Assembly: GCF_000418325.1 (NCBI RefSeq)
Contig: NC_021658.1
Location: forward strand, 7,888,001-7,952,000
DNA length: 64,000 nt
DNA from: Sorangium cellulosum So0157-2
GTDB taxonomy: Bacteria; Myxococcota_A; Polyangia; Polyangiales; Polyangiaceae
Direction of reading: 5' to 3'
Part shown: positions 50,168 through 59,209 of the stretch, one piece after another
Layout of the letters: every line of letters begins with the position of its first letter
Position numbering within the stretch: position 1 is the first letter of the stretch
Program-made: the position numbers and the translations under genes
The notes under the pieces: generated by a model
The model's input: the letters and a program-made list of their open reading frames with translations, nothing else
What the model was told of the DNA's origin: nothing
Databases searched by the model: none

Positions 50168-51522
50168 CATTCGATCAGGTTATCCCAACACTTCTAAGGA
50201 TATGCGAAAGCCAGCCAGAATTCACGCAAGTTAAGCGCGTTTGCGTGGTTCGCGATGTGCAAGGGCGGGTACGGCTGGTCCTGGACGCACAAAGCAGTTT
50301 CGACATAAGTGTGCTCACGAACGCCCTATCCGCAAACCTAATGGGGTACTTTGCGCCCCCGGTGCTCACACTGGCTCAAGGAGGGGAGCACCGACGCCTA
50401 GCAGAAGCGCTATTGCAGCTCGCTCCATGCGCCCCCAAGCGTAGCGGAGATCCTGAGAGGAGCTGGCCGCGCAGTTGGCCTACAGAGATTGTAGAGCCAA
50501 TCACAGGAGCAACTCAACCATTGCCCGATCGGTGGTCAGGGATTGAGAGGACGGTCACAAAAGATATTTGGCTGGCACAGCAGCTGCCGCCGCTTCCATG
50601 GCCAGTGCACCACAGGGCGCCTCGAATCGTGACGTTCTACTCCTTCAAAGGTGGAGTCGGGAGGACAACGCTGGTCGCGGCGTATGCTCTCCATCTCGCC
50701 AGCAAAGGGATCAAGGTCGCGGTGATCGATCTCGATCTCGAAGCGCCTGGAATCGGGACATTACTTGACGTACGCACCAACCGAGGCGTCATCGACCTAC
50801 TCGCGGATCACATAGCAACAGGCGCGATGGATCTCGACGACAGCTATGGCTATGCCGATGCGTTCGGAGACCTGGCAGATAAGATCGCGGTGTTCCCGGC
50901 AGGGCGACTCGACACTGCGTTCGTTTCGAAGCTTGCCCGCCTCGATTTTGCCAGCGACGAGATCGGTGCCCCCACCGAAATCCCTGTTTCAAATGCGCTA
51001 AAGAATCTGCTCCGCCGGCTGAGGCGCGAGGGTTATGGGGCCATTTTACTAGACGCCAGGGCAGGAATCCATGACCTTGCTGGCCTGTCTCTACATGGCT
51101 TCGCCCACGTCGACGTGCTCGTATTTCGCGGCACGACGCAGAACATCGACGGTCTACGCCTGACACTTGATGTCTTGAATCGCCGCCGCCGTGACGATCT
51201 CAAGCCGTGGGTTCTGGTGCACACGCTGCTCCCAGCGAGCCAGGAGGATTACGAGAGGCGGAGAAGCGAGATCCAGCAGCGCGTATACGACCTATTCATC
51301 GACCGCATCTACGAAGGCGATGACGTACCCCAGCTCAACGATCGTGACGCAGCCCACGAGACGATGCCATTGCGCAGAAAACCATGGCTCGAGGACGTCG
51401 ACACGCTGCGCGGCCTCGCAGACACGCTCCTCGCAGACGAGGAACTGCGCGCGATTGCGCAGAGGATCGACGAGCCCTGGGATGAGGACCTGAGCAAGAG
51501 CGAGAGCGAGGACGCGTCATGA
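50164..51522 (+). CDS. KGGVGR-motif ParA/MinD-type ATPase
   Basis: The 452-aa protein has about 150 N-terminal residues of unknown fold. The deviant Walker A FYSFKGGVGRTTLVAAYAL follows near residue 160, then AVIDLDLEAPGIGTLL and AILLDARAGIHDLAG. KGGVGRTT with DLDLEAPG marks a ParA/MinD-like subgroup often found in predicted conflict systems. The C-terminus is acidic. It overlaps both neighbours by ATGA. The ATPase probably relays a signal between the HEPN-like protein and the next gene's product, an inference from gene order. GC is low: 27 of 60 bases in 50161-50220. Confidence 0.85.
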   Translation: MTFDQVIPTLLRICESQPEFTQVKRVCVVRDVQGRVRLVLDAQSSFDISVLTNALSANLMGYFAPPVLTLAQGGEHRRLAEALLQLAPCAPKRSGDPERSWPRSWPTEIVEPITGATQPLPDRWSGIERTVTKDIWLAQQLPPLPWPVHHRAPRIVTFYSFKGGVGRTTLVAAYALHLASKGIKVAVIDLDLEAPGIGTLLDVRTNRGVIDLLADHIATGAMDLDDSYGYADAFGDLADKIAVFPAGRLDTAFVSKLARLDFASDEIGAPTEIPVSNALKNLLRRLRREGYGAILLDARAGIHDLAGLSLHGFAHVDVLVFRGTTQNIDGLRLTLDVLNRRRRDDLKPWVLVHTLLPASQEDYERRRSEIQQRVYDLFIDRIYEGDDVPQLNDRDAAHETMPLRRKPWLEDVDTLRGLADTLLADEELRAIAQRIDEPWDEDLSKSESEDAS

Positions 51523-52961
51523 AGAAAGCACTCTCCGACGCCGAGCGGAAGAAGCTTCTCGAAGATTTGGCTTACTTGCCTACAGACGGGGACGCCGTCA
51601 AAGATGATCCGAAGTGGTTTCTGCCTCTGCGTTCGCATGAAAGAGCCCTGCGCCCAGAGACACTCGTGGTGCGCGGTGAGCGCGGCGTAGGCAAGACCGC
51701 GTTGTTCCACTTCCTCAGGCATCTCCGAGAGCGCGGCCCAGAGTTGAGCAATGCGTTTCCGTTCGCCGCATCTCCTGCGACGTGGCTTGAGGGCTTCAGT
51801 GAGGGTATCGAACACCCGAACCGGATGGTCCTAGAGAAATTCGTCGAAAAGGGGACAAACGAGGAGCTGCGGCTGTTTTGGTTCGCCCACCTCTGCGGCA
51901 GGCTATCCTCATCCATCGGGGAACCGCTGCCTGAGGGCGCGTTCCGAACGGCCTGGTCGGAACGGCTGAACGAGCCGGACAACTGGGTGCCGGAAGCCGG
52001 CCGCGAGCTCGGCAAGTTGAGTGCATGGCTCGACGGCTTGGAGCGCAATGACGCGACCGACAGGGTCGTCACCTACGATAACCTGGATAGGATTGATGTC
52101 TCTGACCCGGAGAGCCGCAGGCGCTTCACGGGGTCACTGCTTGCGCTATGGCTCTCATTATCAAATCGCTACAAGCGGATCCGGAGCAAGATCTTCGTGC
52201 GCGAAGACCTCTTCCAAGCTGCTCAGAGCGCATTTCCGGACGCCAGCAAGCTCGACCCCAGGTCGGTCTCGCTCGACTGGGACGTAGAGTCGCTCTACCG
52301 CCTGCTGATCAAGCACATGGCCAATCGATCCGAGGAGCTACGAGCCTGGATCGACAGCGGCATCAACAGGGTACCACTGCAACGTGTACGAGGACTTGAG
52401 TGGACCCCGCCAGACACGCTACCCGAAGAAGGCAGGCCATCCCAAAAAGCATTTGTCGATCACTTAATCGGACCGACGATGGGCAAGGGTGTAAAGAAGG
52501 GGTACACGCACCGCTGGATCCCCAATCGCCTCCAGGATGCCCGCGTGCGCATCGTACCGCGCTCCATGCTCGCTTTGATTCGCAACGCCGCGGAGTATGC
52601 ATGTCGGAGCGGTCCGGGGGCTACCAACCTTCGTATCCTGACTCCTGTCGAACTTCAAGCAGCGCTGGAGCCGACCTCGAAACGCCGTACTGCCGAGCTG
52701 AAAGAGGAGCATCCGGTTGTCGAGCGGCTCGAAGCTTTGCGAGAGCTTACGGTGATGCTGCCTCGTGCCGAGGTGGTGAAGCGCCTCCGCAGACCGTCTG
52801 GCACTGACGACGGATTCGGCGATGATGGAGAGCGTGTTCTTCAAGAGCTGCTCCACATCGGCGTCCTCGACGAGCGCACAGGGGGACGCATCGACGTGCC
52901 AGACATTTATCGCTATGCCTTCGGGATCAAGCGTAAGGGCGGCGTCGCTCACCCGCATTGA
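51519..52961 (+). CDS. P-loop ATPase with predicted C-terminal winged helix
   Basis: The 480-aa protein has Walker A VRGERGVGKTAL at residues 52-62, a Walker B-like VVTYDNLDRID near 183-193, and an Arg-containing IFVREDLFQAA near 225. This places it with STAND/AAA-like P-loop ATPases of the Sll1717 type. The last 90 residues look like a winged helix (DDGERVLQELLHIGVLDERT). The ATG overlaps the preceding stop as ATGA. In known NTPase-based defence systems such proteins sense or transduce, and a separate domain kills; here no obvious killing domain is present except the HEPN-like gene. Confidence 0.8.
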   Translation: MKKALSDAERKKLLEDLAYLPTDGDAVKDDPKWFLPLRSHERALRPETLVVRGERGVGKTALFHFLRHLRERGPELSNAFPFAASPATWLEGFSEGIEHPNRMVLEKFVEKGTNEELRLFWFAHLCGRLSSSIGEPLPEGAFRTAWSERLNEPDNWVPEAGRELGKLSAWLDGLERNDATDRVVTYDNLDRIDVSDPESRRRFTGSLLALWLSLSNRYKRIRSKIFVREDLFQAAQSAFPDASKLDPRSVSLDWDVESLYRLLIKHMANRSEELRAWIDSGINRVPLQRVRGLEWTPPDTLPEEGRPSQKAFVDHLIGPTMGKGVKKGYTHRWIPNRLQDARVRIVPRSMLALIRNAAEYACRSGPGATNLRILTPVELQAALEPTSKRRTAELKEEHPVVERLEALRELTVMLPRAEVVKRLRRPSGTDDGFGDDGERVLQELLHIGVLDERTGGRIDVPDIYRYAFGIKRKGGVAHPH

Positions 52962-53036
52962 GCGACCTCGGCATGGCGCTGGGCGCCTCTAGTCGTTACG
53001 GTCGCGGCACCTGTTGATGTTCACGAGCGACGCCAC

Positions 53037-56000
53037 TTACGAGGTGAAGGGATCATCACATTTATCGAAGGCTTCGTCGTGGGCAGCGCGCGTGTCCTCT
53101 CTCTCGGATAGCTCACCTTCAGCATGCGGCCTCAGCCGCGCCGAGAGCAGCCCCAGGAGCTCCAGCGTCGAGAGCTTGCCCGCCGCGTCCTCGCCGCCGA
53201 GGACCTGGGCCGCGAGCGAGCGCTTCTGCTCGTGCAGCGACAGCATCTGCTCCTCGATCGTCCCGAGCGCCACCAGGCGGTAGATGGTGACCGGCCGGCG
53301 CTGGCCCAGCCGGTGCGCGCGATCCGAGGCCTGATCCTCGACCGCGGGGTTCCACCAGGGGTCGAGGTGGATCACGTTGGTGGCCGCCGTGAGGTTGATG
53401 CCGAAGCCGCCCGCCTTGAGCGAGATGAGGAAGAGCGGCGCCGCCCCCTCCTGGAACTCGCGCACCCGCTCGCCCCGCGCCCGCCGCGGCGTCTCGCCGT
53501 CGAGGTAGACGTACGCGACGCCGCGCGCCTCGAGCGCCTCGCGCACCAGCGCGAGGTGCGAGGTGAACTGGCTGAAGACGAGCGCGCGCTGCCCCTCCGC
53601 CCGCAGCTCCTCGACGAGCTCGAGGAAGCGCGCGAGCTTGGACGAGGCGAGCGCCGAGCGCTCGTCGTAGAGCCGCGGGTGCGAGGCGAGCAGCCGCAGC
53701 CGCGTGAGCGCCGCGAGCACCTCGACGCGCCGCTGCTGCTCCCGACGGACCGACCGGCGCGTCTCGAGATCGGACAGCGCCGCGAGGCGCGCGTCCTCGT
53801 ACAGCTGCCACTCGGCCCCCGAGAGGACGACCGGCACGCGCACCTCGGTGCGCGCCGGGAGCTCGGCCTCCACCTGCGCCTTGGTCCGCCGCAGGAGGAA
53901 GGGGGCGAGCACGCGCGCGAGCGCGGGCGCCGCGGCAGGATCGCCGTGCCGCTCGATCGGCGCGGCGTAACGATCGCGGAACGAGTCCCAGCTGCCCAGG
54001 AGGCCGGGAAAGACGATCGTGAACAGGCTCCAGAGCTCGCCGAGGTGGTTCTCGAGCGGCGTGCCGGAGAGCGCGATCGTGAAGTCCGCCCGGAGCGCCC
54101 GCGCGGCGCGCGCGCGCAGGGTGGTCGCGTTCTTCAGGCTCTGGGCCTCGTCGAAGACGACCGTGGCGAAGCGCCGGGCCGAGAGGCGCGCGGCGTCGCG
54201 CACGAGCAGGCCGTAGCTGAGCACCAGCACGTCGCCCGGGCCGAGCCGCGCGAGCGCGCCGTCGCGGTCGGCCTCGTCCGCGTAGAGCGTGAGGCGCAGC
54301 GAGGGCGCGAAGCGCTGCGCCTCGTCCCGCCAGTTGAAGGCCACCGACGTCGGGGCGAGGACGAGCGCCGGCCCGCGCTCGGCGCGCTCGAGCAGGACGG
54401 CCAGCGCCTGCACGGTCTTGCCGAGGCCCATGTCGTCGGCGAGCACGCCCCCGGCCCCCCAGGCCGCGAGCCGCGCGAGCCAGCGGTAACCGTCGACCTG
54501 GTACGGGCGGAGCTCGGTCCCGAGCGCCGGCGGGACCGCCGGGCGAAGCTCGCCGGCGGCCGCGACGCGCTCAGCGAGCCGCCGGTAGGCGCCGTCCCCG
54601 TCGAGCGCGGCGCCGGCCCGCTCGAGCTCCCACAGCACCCCGGCGGCCGAGGGGCCCACCTCGAGGCCGTACCGGGTCTCGTGGACATGGTCCGACAGGC
54701 GCTCGAGGTGGGCGCGCAGCGCCTCGCCCAGCTCGACGTAGGTCTGCGCCTCGACCTGCACGTAACGCTCGCCGCGCCGCGCGGCATCGAGCAGCCGCGC
54801 GAGCTCCACGCGCTCGCCCTCGACGCTCAGGCCGCCGAGGACGCCGAACCACTCGCGCCGCCGCTCGAGGACGATCTTGAGCGCGTGGGGGCCGCGGCTC
54901 GCCACGGCGCGGAGCGGCGCGCCCACCCACTCGAGCTCCGGCGGCGGGTCGCGCGCCGCGCAGGCCGCGAGCAGGTCGAGCGCGCCCTGCGCGCTGGCGA
55001 AGCGGTAGTGGAAGCGGCGATCCTCGAGCGGCTCGGCCGCGGCGAGCGGGAGCTCGGCCGCGAGCGCGGCGGCGAAGCCCTCTTCCTGGGCGAGGTCGCG
55101 CACCGCGTGCAGCGCCTTCTCCCCGCGCCGCACGTGCACGTCGCGCGCGCCCGCGCCCGGCGCGAGCGCGGGGCCATCGGCGAGCGGCCGGATGCGCAGC
55201 TCCACCTCGACGGCGCCGCGGGGCTGGGCCGTGAGGCGCAGCACCGGGAGCAGCGCGGGCGGGACCGACTCGCCCATCACGCTGCGCGGCATGGCGACGG
55301 GCACGCGCTGCGCCCACCGCGCGAGCGCGGCGAGCAGGGCGGCGTGGCTCTCGGGCGGGAAGACGTTGCCCTCGCGCAGGAGCACGTCGACGAGCGACCG
55401 GACCTCGGCCTTGACGTCGAGCAGCGTGAGCCGGCGCGCGCCCTGGTCCCAGTCCCAGAGGAACAGCACCTCCTCGGGCCGGGCCCGGCGCACGCGCTCG
55501 AGCAGCGGAGGGGGCAGCGCGGTGCCCTCGACGCCGGCGCTCACCCGCACGGCGCCGTGGCGCTCCTCGGCGACGAGGCCCACCGGCGTGCGCTCGATGC
55601 GCACCGCGACGTCGGGCGCCTCGCCGAGGACGAGGCGCGGGTGGCCGATGAGCGCGTCGAGCAGCGCCCGCGAGGCGAAGGCGTCGCCGTCGGGCAGGAG
55701 CGCCGCGATGCGGGCGTCGTCGGCGGAGAGCTTCGCGCCGTGCTCGAGGAGGAGGCGCTTCTTGCCGACGCGCGCGCCAGCGCCGCGCTGGCCCTTCTTG
55801 CCGACGCGGTGGATCCAGGGGGCGACCGCGACGCCGGCGCCCTCGACGACGTCGAGCCGGAAGACGAGCTCGACGCCGGCGCGCGCGCCGGGGCCGTCGT
55901 CGAACGCGCGGTCGAGCGCCAGCAGGGTGCGCTCCCAGGGGGGGCGCCCGAGCTCGTCGAGCGCCTGGAAGAAGGCCTCGCCCGGGGGCTGGCGGAGCCA

Positions 56001-56651
56001 GAGCAGCGCCGCGTCGATGGCCGCGAGCACGTGCACGCAGTCGGCCGCGCCGCAGCCGCACTCGGCGCGGGGCGCGCCGGGGGCGAGGGTGAGCCGCGCC
56101 TCGGGCCGGACGAAGCCGGCGCCCACGCGCTGCGATTCGTAAGGCAGCGGGTCGTCGAGCCGGAAGCCGGGCAGCGCCGCGTCGAAGCGCAGCGCGGCGG
56201 CCCGGAGCGCCCGCTCGGGGCGCGGGGCGACGGCGTCGGGGACGCGGGCGCGCAGGGCGCAGAGGAGGGCGTGCGCCGGCTGGGCCCGCGGCTCGTCGGG
56301 CGCCCGGAGCAGCGCGGGGACGGCGGCGCGCGCCGCGGCGGCGGCGGCGCGCTCGTCCTCGAGGAAGGCGAGGACGGCGGGCGGCAGCGCGTCGCGGAGG
56401 CGCGAGGGCGGCAGCCACTCGAGCGAGCGCGCGAGCTCGTCGTCGCTCGCGAGGTCGATGAGGCGCCGCCGCGCGCCGAGGATCCGCAGCTCGGGCCAGA
56501 GGGCGGGATCGACGCGCGGGGCCGCCGCCTCGAGGTTCAGCCGGGCGACGTGCGCGATGGCGTGGCGCGCGAGCCACGACAGGAGCGCCGCCCGGGTCGC
56601 GAACGGCGCCTCCGGCGCTCCGGGGGTGACGGGCTGGGGGTCGCCTGGCAT
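53037..56651 (-). CDS. SWIM zinc-finger SNF2/RapA-type helicase
   Basis: ATG 56651 gives 1204 residues. A SWIM zinc finger lies near 180-205 (ECGCGAADCVHVL, CxCxnCxH). The SNF2 N-lobe has LADDMGLGKTVQALAVLL (Walker A), VVFDEAQSLKN (DEAx box) and ALSGTPLENHL. The C-lobe has VFSQFTSHLALVREAL, LISLKAGGFGINL and DRAHRLGQRRPV. Such proteins remodel nucleoprotein or RNA polymerase complexes. The final 25 codons (53037-53110) have lower GC and may have been added when the neighbouring island inserted. Confidence 0.93.
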   Translation of the reverse strand: MPGDPQPVTPGAPEAPFATRAALLSWLARHAIAHVARLNLEAAAPRVDPALWPELRILGARRRLIDLASDDELARSLEWLPPSRLRDALPPAVLAFLEDERAAAAAARAAVPALLRAPDEPRAQPAHALLCALRARVPDAVAPRPERALRAAALRFDAALPGFRLDDPLPYESQRVGAGFVRPEARLTLAPGAPRAECGCGAADCVHVLAAIDAALLWLRQPPGEAFFQALDELGRPPWERTLLALDRAFDDGPGARAGVELVFRLDVVEGAGVAVAPWIHRVGKKGQRGAGARVGKKRLLLEHGAKLSADDARIAALLPDGDAFASRALLDALIGHPRLVLGEAPDVAVRIERTPVGLVAEERHGAVRVSAGVEGTALPPPLLERVRRARPEEVLFLWDWDQGARRLTLLDVKAEVRSLVDVLLREGNVFPPESHAALLAALARWAQRVPVAMPRSVMGESVPPALLPVLRLTAQPRGAVEVELRIRPLADGPALAPGAGARDVHVRRGEKALHAVRDLAQEEGFAAALAAELPLAAAEPLEDRRFHYRFASAQGALDLLAACAARDPPPELEWVGAPLRAVASRGPHALKIVLERRREWFGVLGGLSVEGERVELARLLDAARRGERYVQVEAQTYVELGEALRAHLERLSDHVHETRYGLEVGPSAAGVLWELERAGAALDGDGAYRRLAERVAAAGELRPAVPPALGTELRPYQVDGYRWLARLAAWGAGGVLADDMGLGKTVQALAVLLERAERGPALVLAPTSVAFNWRDEAQRFAPSLRLTLYADEADRDGALARLGPGDVLVLSYGLLVRDAARLSARRFATVVFDEAQSLKNATTLRARAARALRADFTIALSGTPLENHLGELWSLFTIVFPGLLGSWDSFRDRYAAPIERHGDPAAAPALARVLAPFLLRRTKAQVEAELPARTEVRVPVVLSGAEWQLYEDARLAALSDLETRRSVRREQQRRVEVLAALTRLRLLASHPRLYDERSALASSKLARFLELVEELRAEGQRALVFSQFTSHLALVREALEARGVAYVYLDGETPRRARGERVREFQEGAAPLFLISLKAGGFGINLTAATNVIHLDPWWNPAVEDQASDRAHRLGQRRPVTIYRLVALGTIEEQMLSLHEQKRSLAAQVLGGEDAAGKLSTLELLGLLSARLRPHAEGELSEREDTRAAHDEAFDKCDDPFTS

Positions 56652-56719
56652 GGTCGGGCCGCGCAACGTGGTGGGTGCGCGGGCCCGGTTCAAGGGTCTT
56701 GGCGCGCCGGCCGGCGCCC

Positions 56720-57802
56720 TCAGCGCTTGAGCCAGTGGCCGTACGGCGGCGGGAGGACGCGGCTCGGCTGCTCCACGCCCAGCTTCTTCGCGGCGTGGTA
56801 GGTCCAGTGCGGGTCGTCGAGCAGGGCGTGGCCCAGCACGATGAGGTCCGCCTGGCCCTCCTTCAGGGCCGCCTCGGCCTGCTCCGGCTCGTTGATGAAC
56901 CACCCCGCCGCGACCGGCACGCCCGCCTCCTTGCGGAGGCGTCCGGCGTACGGGAGCAGGAAGCCGGGGCCCCAGGGGATCTTGGAGACATCGGGGACCA
57001 CGAACCCGTGGCTCGCGTCGAGCAGATCGAGGCCGGACGCCTTGAGCCGTCTCGTCAGCTCGATCGACTCCTCGATCGTGACCCCGCCATCCACCCAGTC
57101 CGTGATCGAGAGCCGGACGGTGAGCGGCAGGCGCTCCGGCCAGGCGCTCCGCACCGCCTCGAACGTCTCGATCAGGAAGCGGATCCGGTTCTCGAAGGTC
57201 CCGCCGTACTCGTCGGTGCGCGCGTTCGAGAGCGGCGAGTAGAAGCTGTGCGCCAGGTAGCCGTGCGCGAAGTGCAGCTCGAGCCACTCGTAGCCTGCCT
57301 CGAGGGCCCGACGCGCGGCGGCGACGAAGGCGCCCTTCACGCGGTCGATGTCTGCCTTCGACATCTCCCTGGGCACCTGGGGGAGGTACGCGCCGAACGG
57401 CTTCGCCGAGGGCGCCAGCGTCTCCCAGGCGCCTTCTTCCTTCGTGAGGTGGTCGTCGCCCTCCCACGGCCGGTTGGCGCTCGCCTTCCTCCCCGCGTGC
57501 GCGAGCTGGATGCCCGGCACCGCGCCCTGCTCCTTGACGAACGCGACGATCCGCCTGAGCGGCTCGATCTGACCGTCTTCCCACAGCCCGGCGTCTCGCG
57601 GGCTGATGCGGCCCTCCGGGGACACCGCCGTGGCCTCGGCGATGGCGAGGCCGACTCCACCTCTCGCCATCGAGCCCAGATGGACAAGGTGCCAGTCGGT
57701 CGCATGGCCGTTCACCGAGGAATACTGGCACATGGGAGAGACGACGACGCGGTTGCGCAGCGCGACGTCCTTCAGGCGAAAGGGCTCGAACAAGCTCACC
57801 AC
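56720..57802 (-). CDS. NADH:flavin oxidoreductase of the old yellow enzyme family (YqjM-like)
   Basis: The start is GTG 57802 (or the adjacent GTG 57799), placed by the Shine-Dalgarno AGGAGG complementary to 57809-57814; the 150 bp of open frame upstream lie before it. The product has 360 residues, normal for the family. SLFEPFRLKDVALRNRVVVS, MCQYSS, QLAHAGRKAS and the FMN contacts HFAHGYLAHSFYSPLSN are YqjM hallmarks. These FMN enzymes reduce alkenes next to carbonyl groups using NAD(P)H, often for detoxification. The upstream region holds repeated GTGAGACA sites, so expression is probably regulated. Confidence 0.93.
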   Translation of the reverse strand: MVSLFEPFRLKDVALRNRVVVSPMCQYSSVNGHATDWHLVHLGSMARGGVGLAIAEATAVSPEGRISPRDAGLWEDGQIEPLRRIVAFVKEQGAVPGIQLAHAGRKASANRPWEGDDHLTKEEGAWETLAPSAKPFGAYLPQVPREMSKADIDRVKGAFVAAARRALEAGYEWLELHFAHGYLAHSFYSPLSNARTDEYGGTFENRIRFLIETFEAVRSAWPERLPLTVRLSITDWVDGGVTIEESIELTRRLKASGLDLLDASHGFVVPDVSKIPWGPGFLLPYAGRLRKEAGVPVAAGWFINEPEQAEAALKEGQADLIVLGHALLDDPHWTYHAAKKLGVEQPSRVLPPPYGHWLKR

Positions 57803-57914
57803 AGAAGACCTCCTTGCAAGAGGGGCGCAGCGTTGCAGCCCGGACGGTCGCACGCAAGCGGAGGCGTCCTCCGGCCGTGGCGCCGCGGCCTCCGTGCGAC
57901 GCGCACGAGCCGAC

Positions 57915-57965
57915 TGTCTCACCGTTGGCACACGTGAGACACTTCGAGACACACACGTGAGACAC
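57915..57965. promoter_or_regulatory. Cluster of GTGAGACA operator-like sites
   Basis: TGTCTCAC at 57915-57922 pairs with GTGAGACA at 57934-57941, and GTGAGACA recurs at 57957-57964. The 14-mer CACACGTGAGACAC is exactly repeated at 57929-57942 and 57952-57965, centre to centre 23 bp. The cluster is 110-165 bp upstream of the flavoprotein start and is likely a repressor or activator site. Confidence 0.6.
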
Positions 57966-58025
57966 GACCGCGATGTCCCCCCGGCGGCGGGCCGCGATCT
58001 GCGCGCTAGCTGTGCCAGAACGCGC

Positions 58026-58041
58026 TGGCACGGAGGCTGCT
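58026..58041 (+). promoter_or_regulatory. Sigma-54-like promoter
   Basis: TGGCACGGAGGCTGCT has GG and GC separated by exactly 10 bases, matching the -24/-12 pattern of sigma-54 promoters except for one T to C change in the -12 box. It lies about 205 bp upstream of the lipoprotein start. Myxobacteria use sigma-54 widely. Confidence 0.4.
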
Positions 58042-58247
58042 CAACACCGGCGGAGACAGGCGCGACGATGGAGCGCCGCTCCCCGAAGGACGCGCCTCGG
58101 GGAGCAGAGACGGAAGAGCCCTGAAGGTGGCTTGGGCGGCGGCGTCAGGGGTGTCCTCCCCTGGCGGCGCCTGCGCGCCAGGCTGCCGCGCGATCGCCGA
58201 TCCGGCGGCCGCATGGGGGCTCGAACAAGCACGACGCGGAGGTTCTG

Positions 58248-58865
58248 ATGCGCCACACAGGATTGGCTTTCTTGCTCATGGTGATTGGACTCGTCGGCTG
58301 CAAGGCGGAGGGCGACGGCGACGTCGGGGAGACGCAGGATCCGCAAACAACGCAGGAGTGCGGCGGCTTCCTCGGGACCAGCTGTCCCGACGGGCTCGAG
58401 TGCGTCGACGACCCGACCGACGACTGCGACCCGGAGCACGGCGGCGCCGACTGTATCGGTGTCTGCGTCGAGCCGAAGCCCGTCATGTGCGGCGGCTTCG
58501 CGGGCTTCCCCTGCCCCGACGGGCTCGAGTGCGTCGACGACCCGACCGACGACTGCGACCCCGAGCACGGCGGCGCCGACTGCGCCGGCGTCTGCGTCGA
58601 GCCGAAGCCCATCATGTGCGGCGGCATCGCGGGCTTCTCCTGCCCCGACGGGCTCGAGTGCGTCGACGACCCGACCGACGACTGCGACCCCGAGCACGGC
58701 GGCGCCGACTGCGCCGGCGTCTGCGTCGAGCCGAAGCCCATCATGTGCGGCGGCATCGCGGGCTTCTCCTGCCCCGACGGGCTCGAGTGCGTCGACGACC
58801 CGAGCGACGACTGCGATACGGCCACTGGCAGCGCCGACTGCGCCGGCATCTGCGTGGCGCGTTGA
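58248..58865 (+). CDS. Lipoprotein with four Cys-rich repeats
   Basis: The 205-aa protein has a lipoprotein signal (LLMVIGLVGC, Cys18) and four repeats of about 41 residues with the frame CGG-x4-CPDGLECVDDP-x-DDCD...GGADC-x-GVCVEPKP. Copies 2 and 3 are nearly identical at the DNA level, with a 123-bp period; copy 4 diverges after CVDDP. The conserved Cys and acidic residues suggest disulfide- and possibly calcium-stabilised modules on the cell surface. I know of similar repeats in myxobacterial proteins but not their function. A large opposite-strand ORF over this region is a shadow. Confidence 0.85.
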   Translation: MRHTGLAFLLMVIGLVGCKAEGDGDVGETQDPQTTQECGGFLGTSCPDGLECVDDPTDDCDPEHGGADCIGVCVEPKPVMCGGFAGFPCPDGLECVDDPTDDCDPEHGGADCAGVCVEPKPIMCGGIAGFSCPDGLECVDDPTDDCDPEHGGADCAGVCVEPKPIMCGGIAGFSCPDGLECVDDPSDDCDTATGSADCAGICVAR

Positions 58866-59209
58866 TCCGGCGCGCGCCGCCGGTCGCGCCACGGCCGCGC
58901 TGACACGGCACAAGGTCGAGAGCCTCGCCGCGCTGCCCTGCACAGCAAGATCGCTCTGCCCGCCGGCCTGCTCGCGTTCGACCGCCGACGAAGATCCACG
59001 TGGCGCAGACACCGACGTCGAGCACCACCGTAGGCCCCTGTGAGCGCAAGTCCGCAGCTGGCGCTCGGCGGGAGGCGCGCTGTCCGGCATTCCCTGAATC
59101 CCAACTTCGCGGTACGCTCTGGGCATGCCCCGGTCCCTGGCCCCAGCGCGTCGCCCGAGAGGAGCACCGACGCATCTGGGACACAGAGGCGGCACGGAGG
59201 TGCTCGATC
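58866..59209. other. Intergenic stretch before a kinase gene
   Basis: About 345 bp with no supported gene. It ends in GGAGG at 59196-59200, which decides the start of the kinase gene. Confidence 0.5.

Larger units (their letters stand above)
57803..58247. other. Divergent regulatory region between flavoprotein and lipoprotein genes
   Basis: About 445 bp hold the start region of the minus-strand flavoprotein gene, the GTGAGACA site cluster at 57915-57965, and a sigma-54-like promoter at 58026-58041 for the plus-strand lipoprotein. No gene is supported. Confidence 0.55.

Noticed and set aside
53124..56801. Plus-strand ORF of 1225 codons over the SNF2 helicase
   Set aside because: Composition-driven shadow; the minus strand has full SNF2 motifs.
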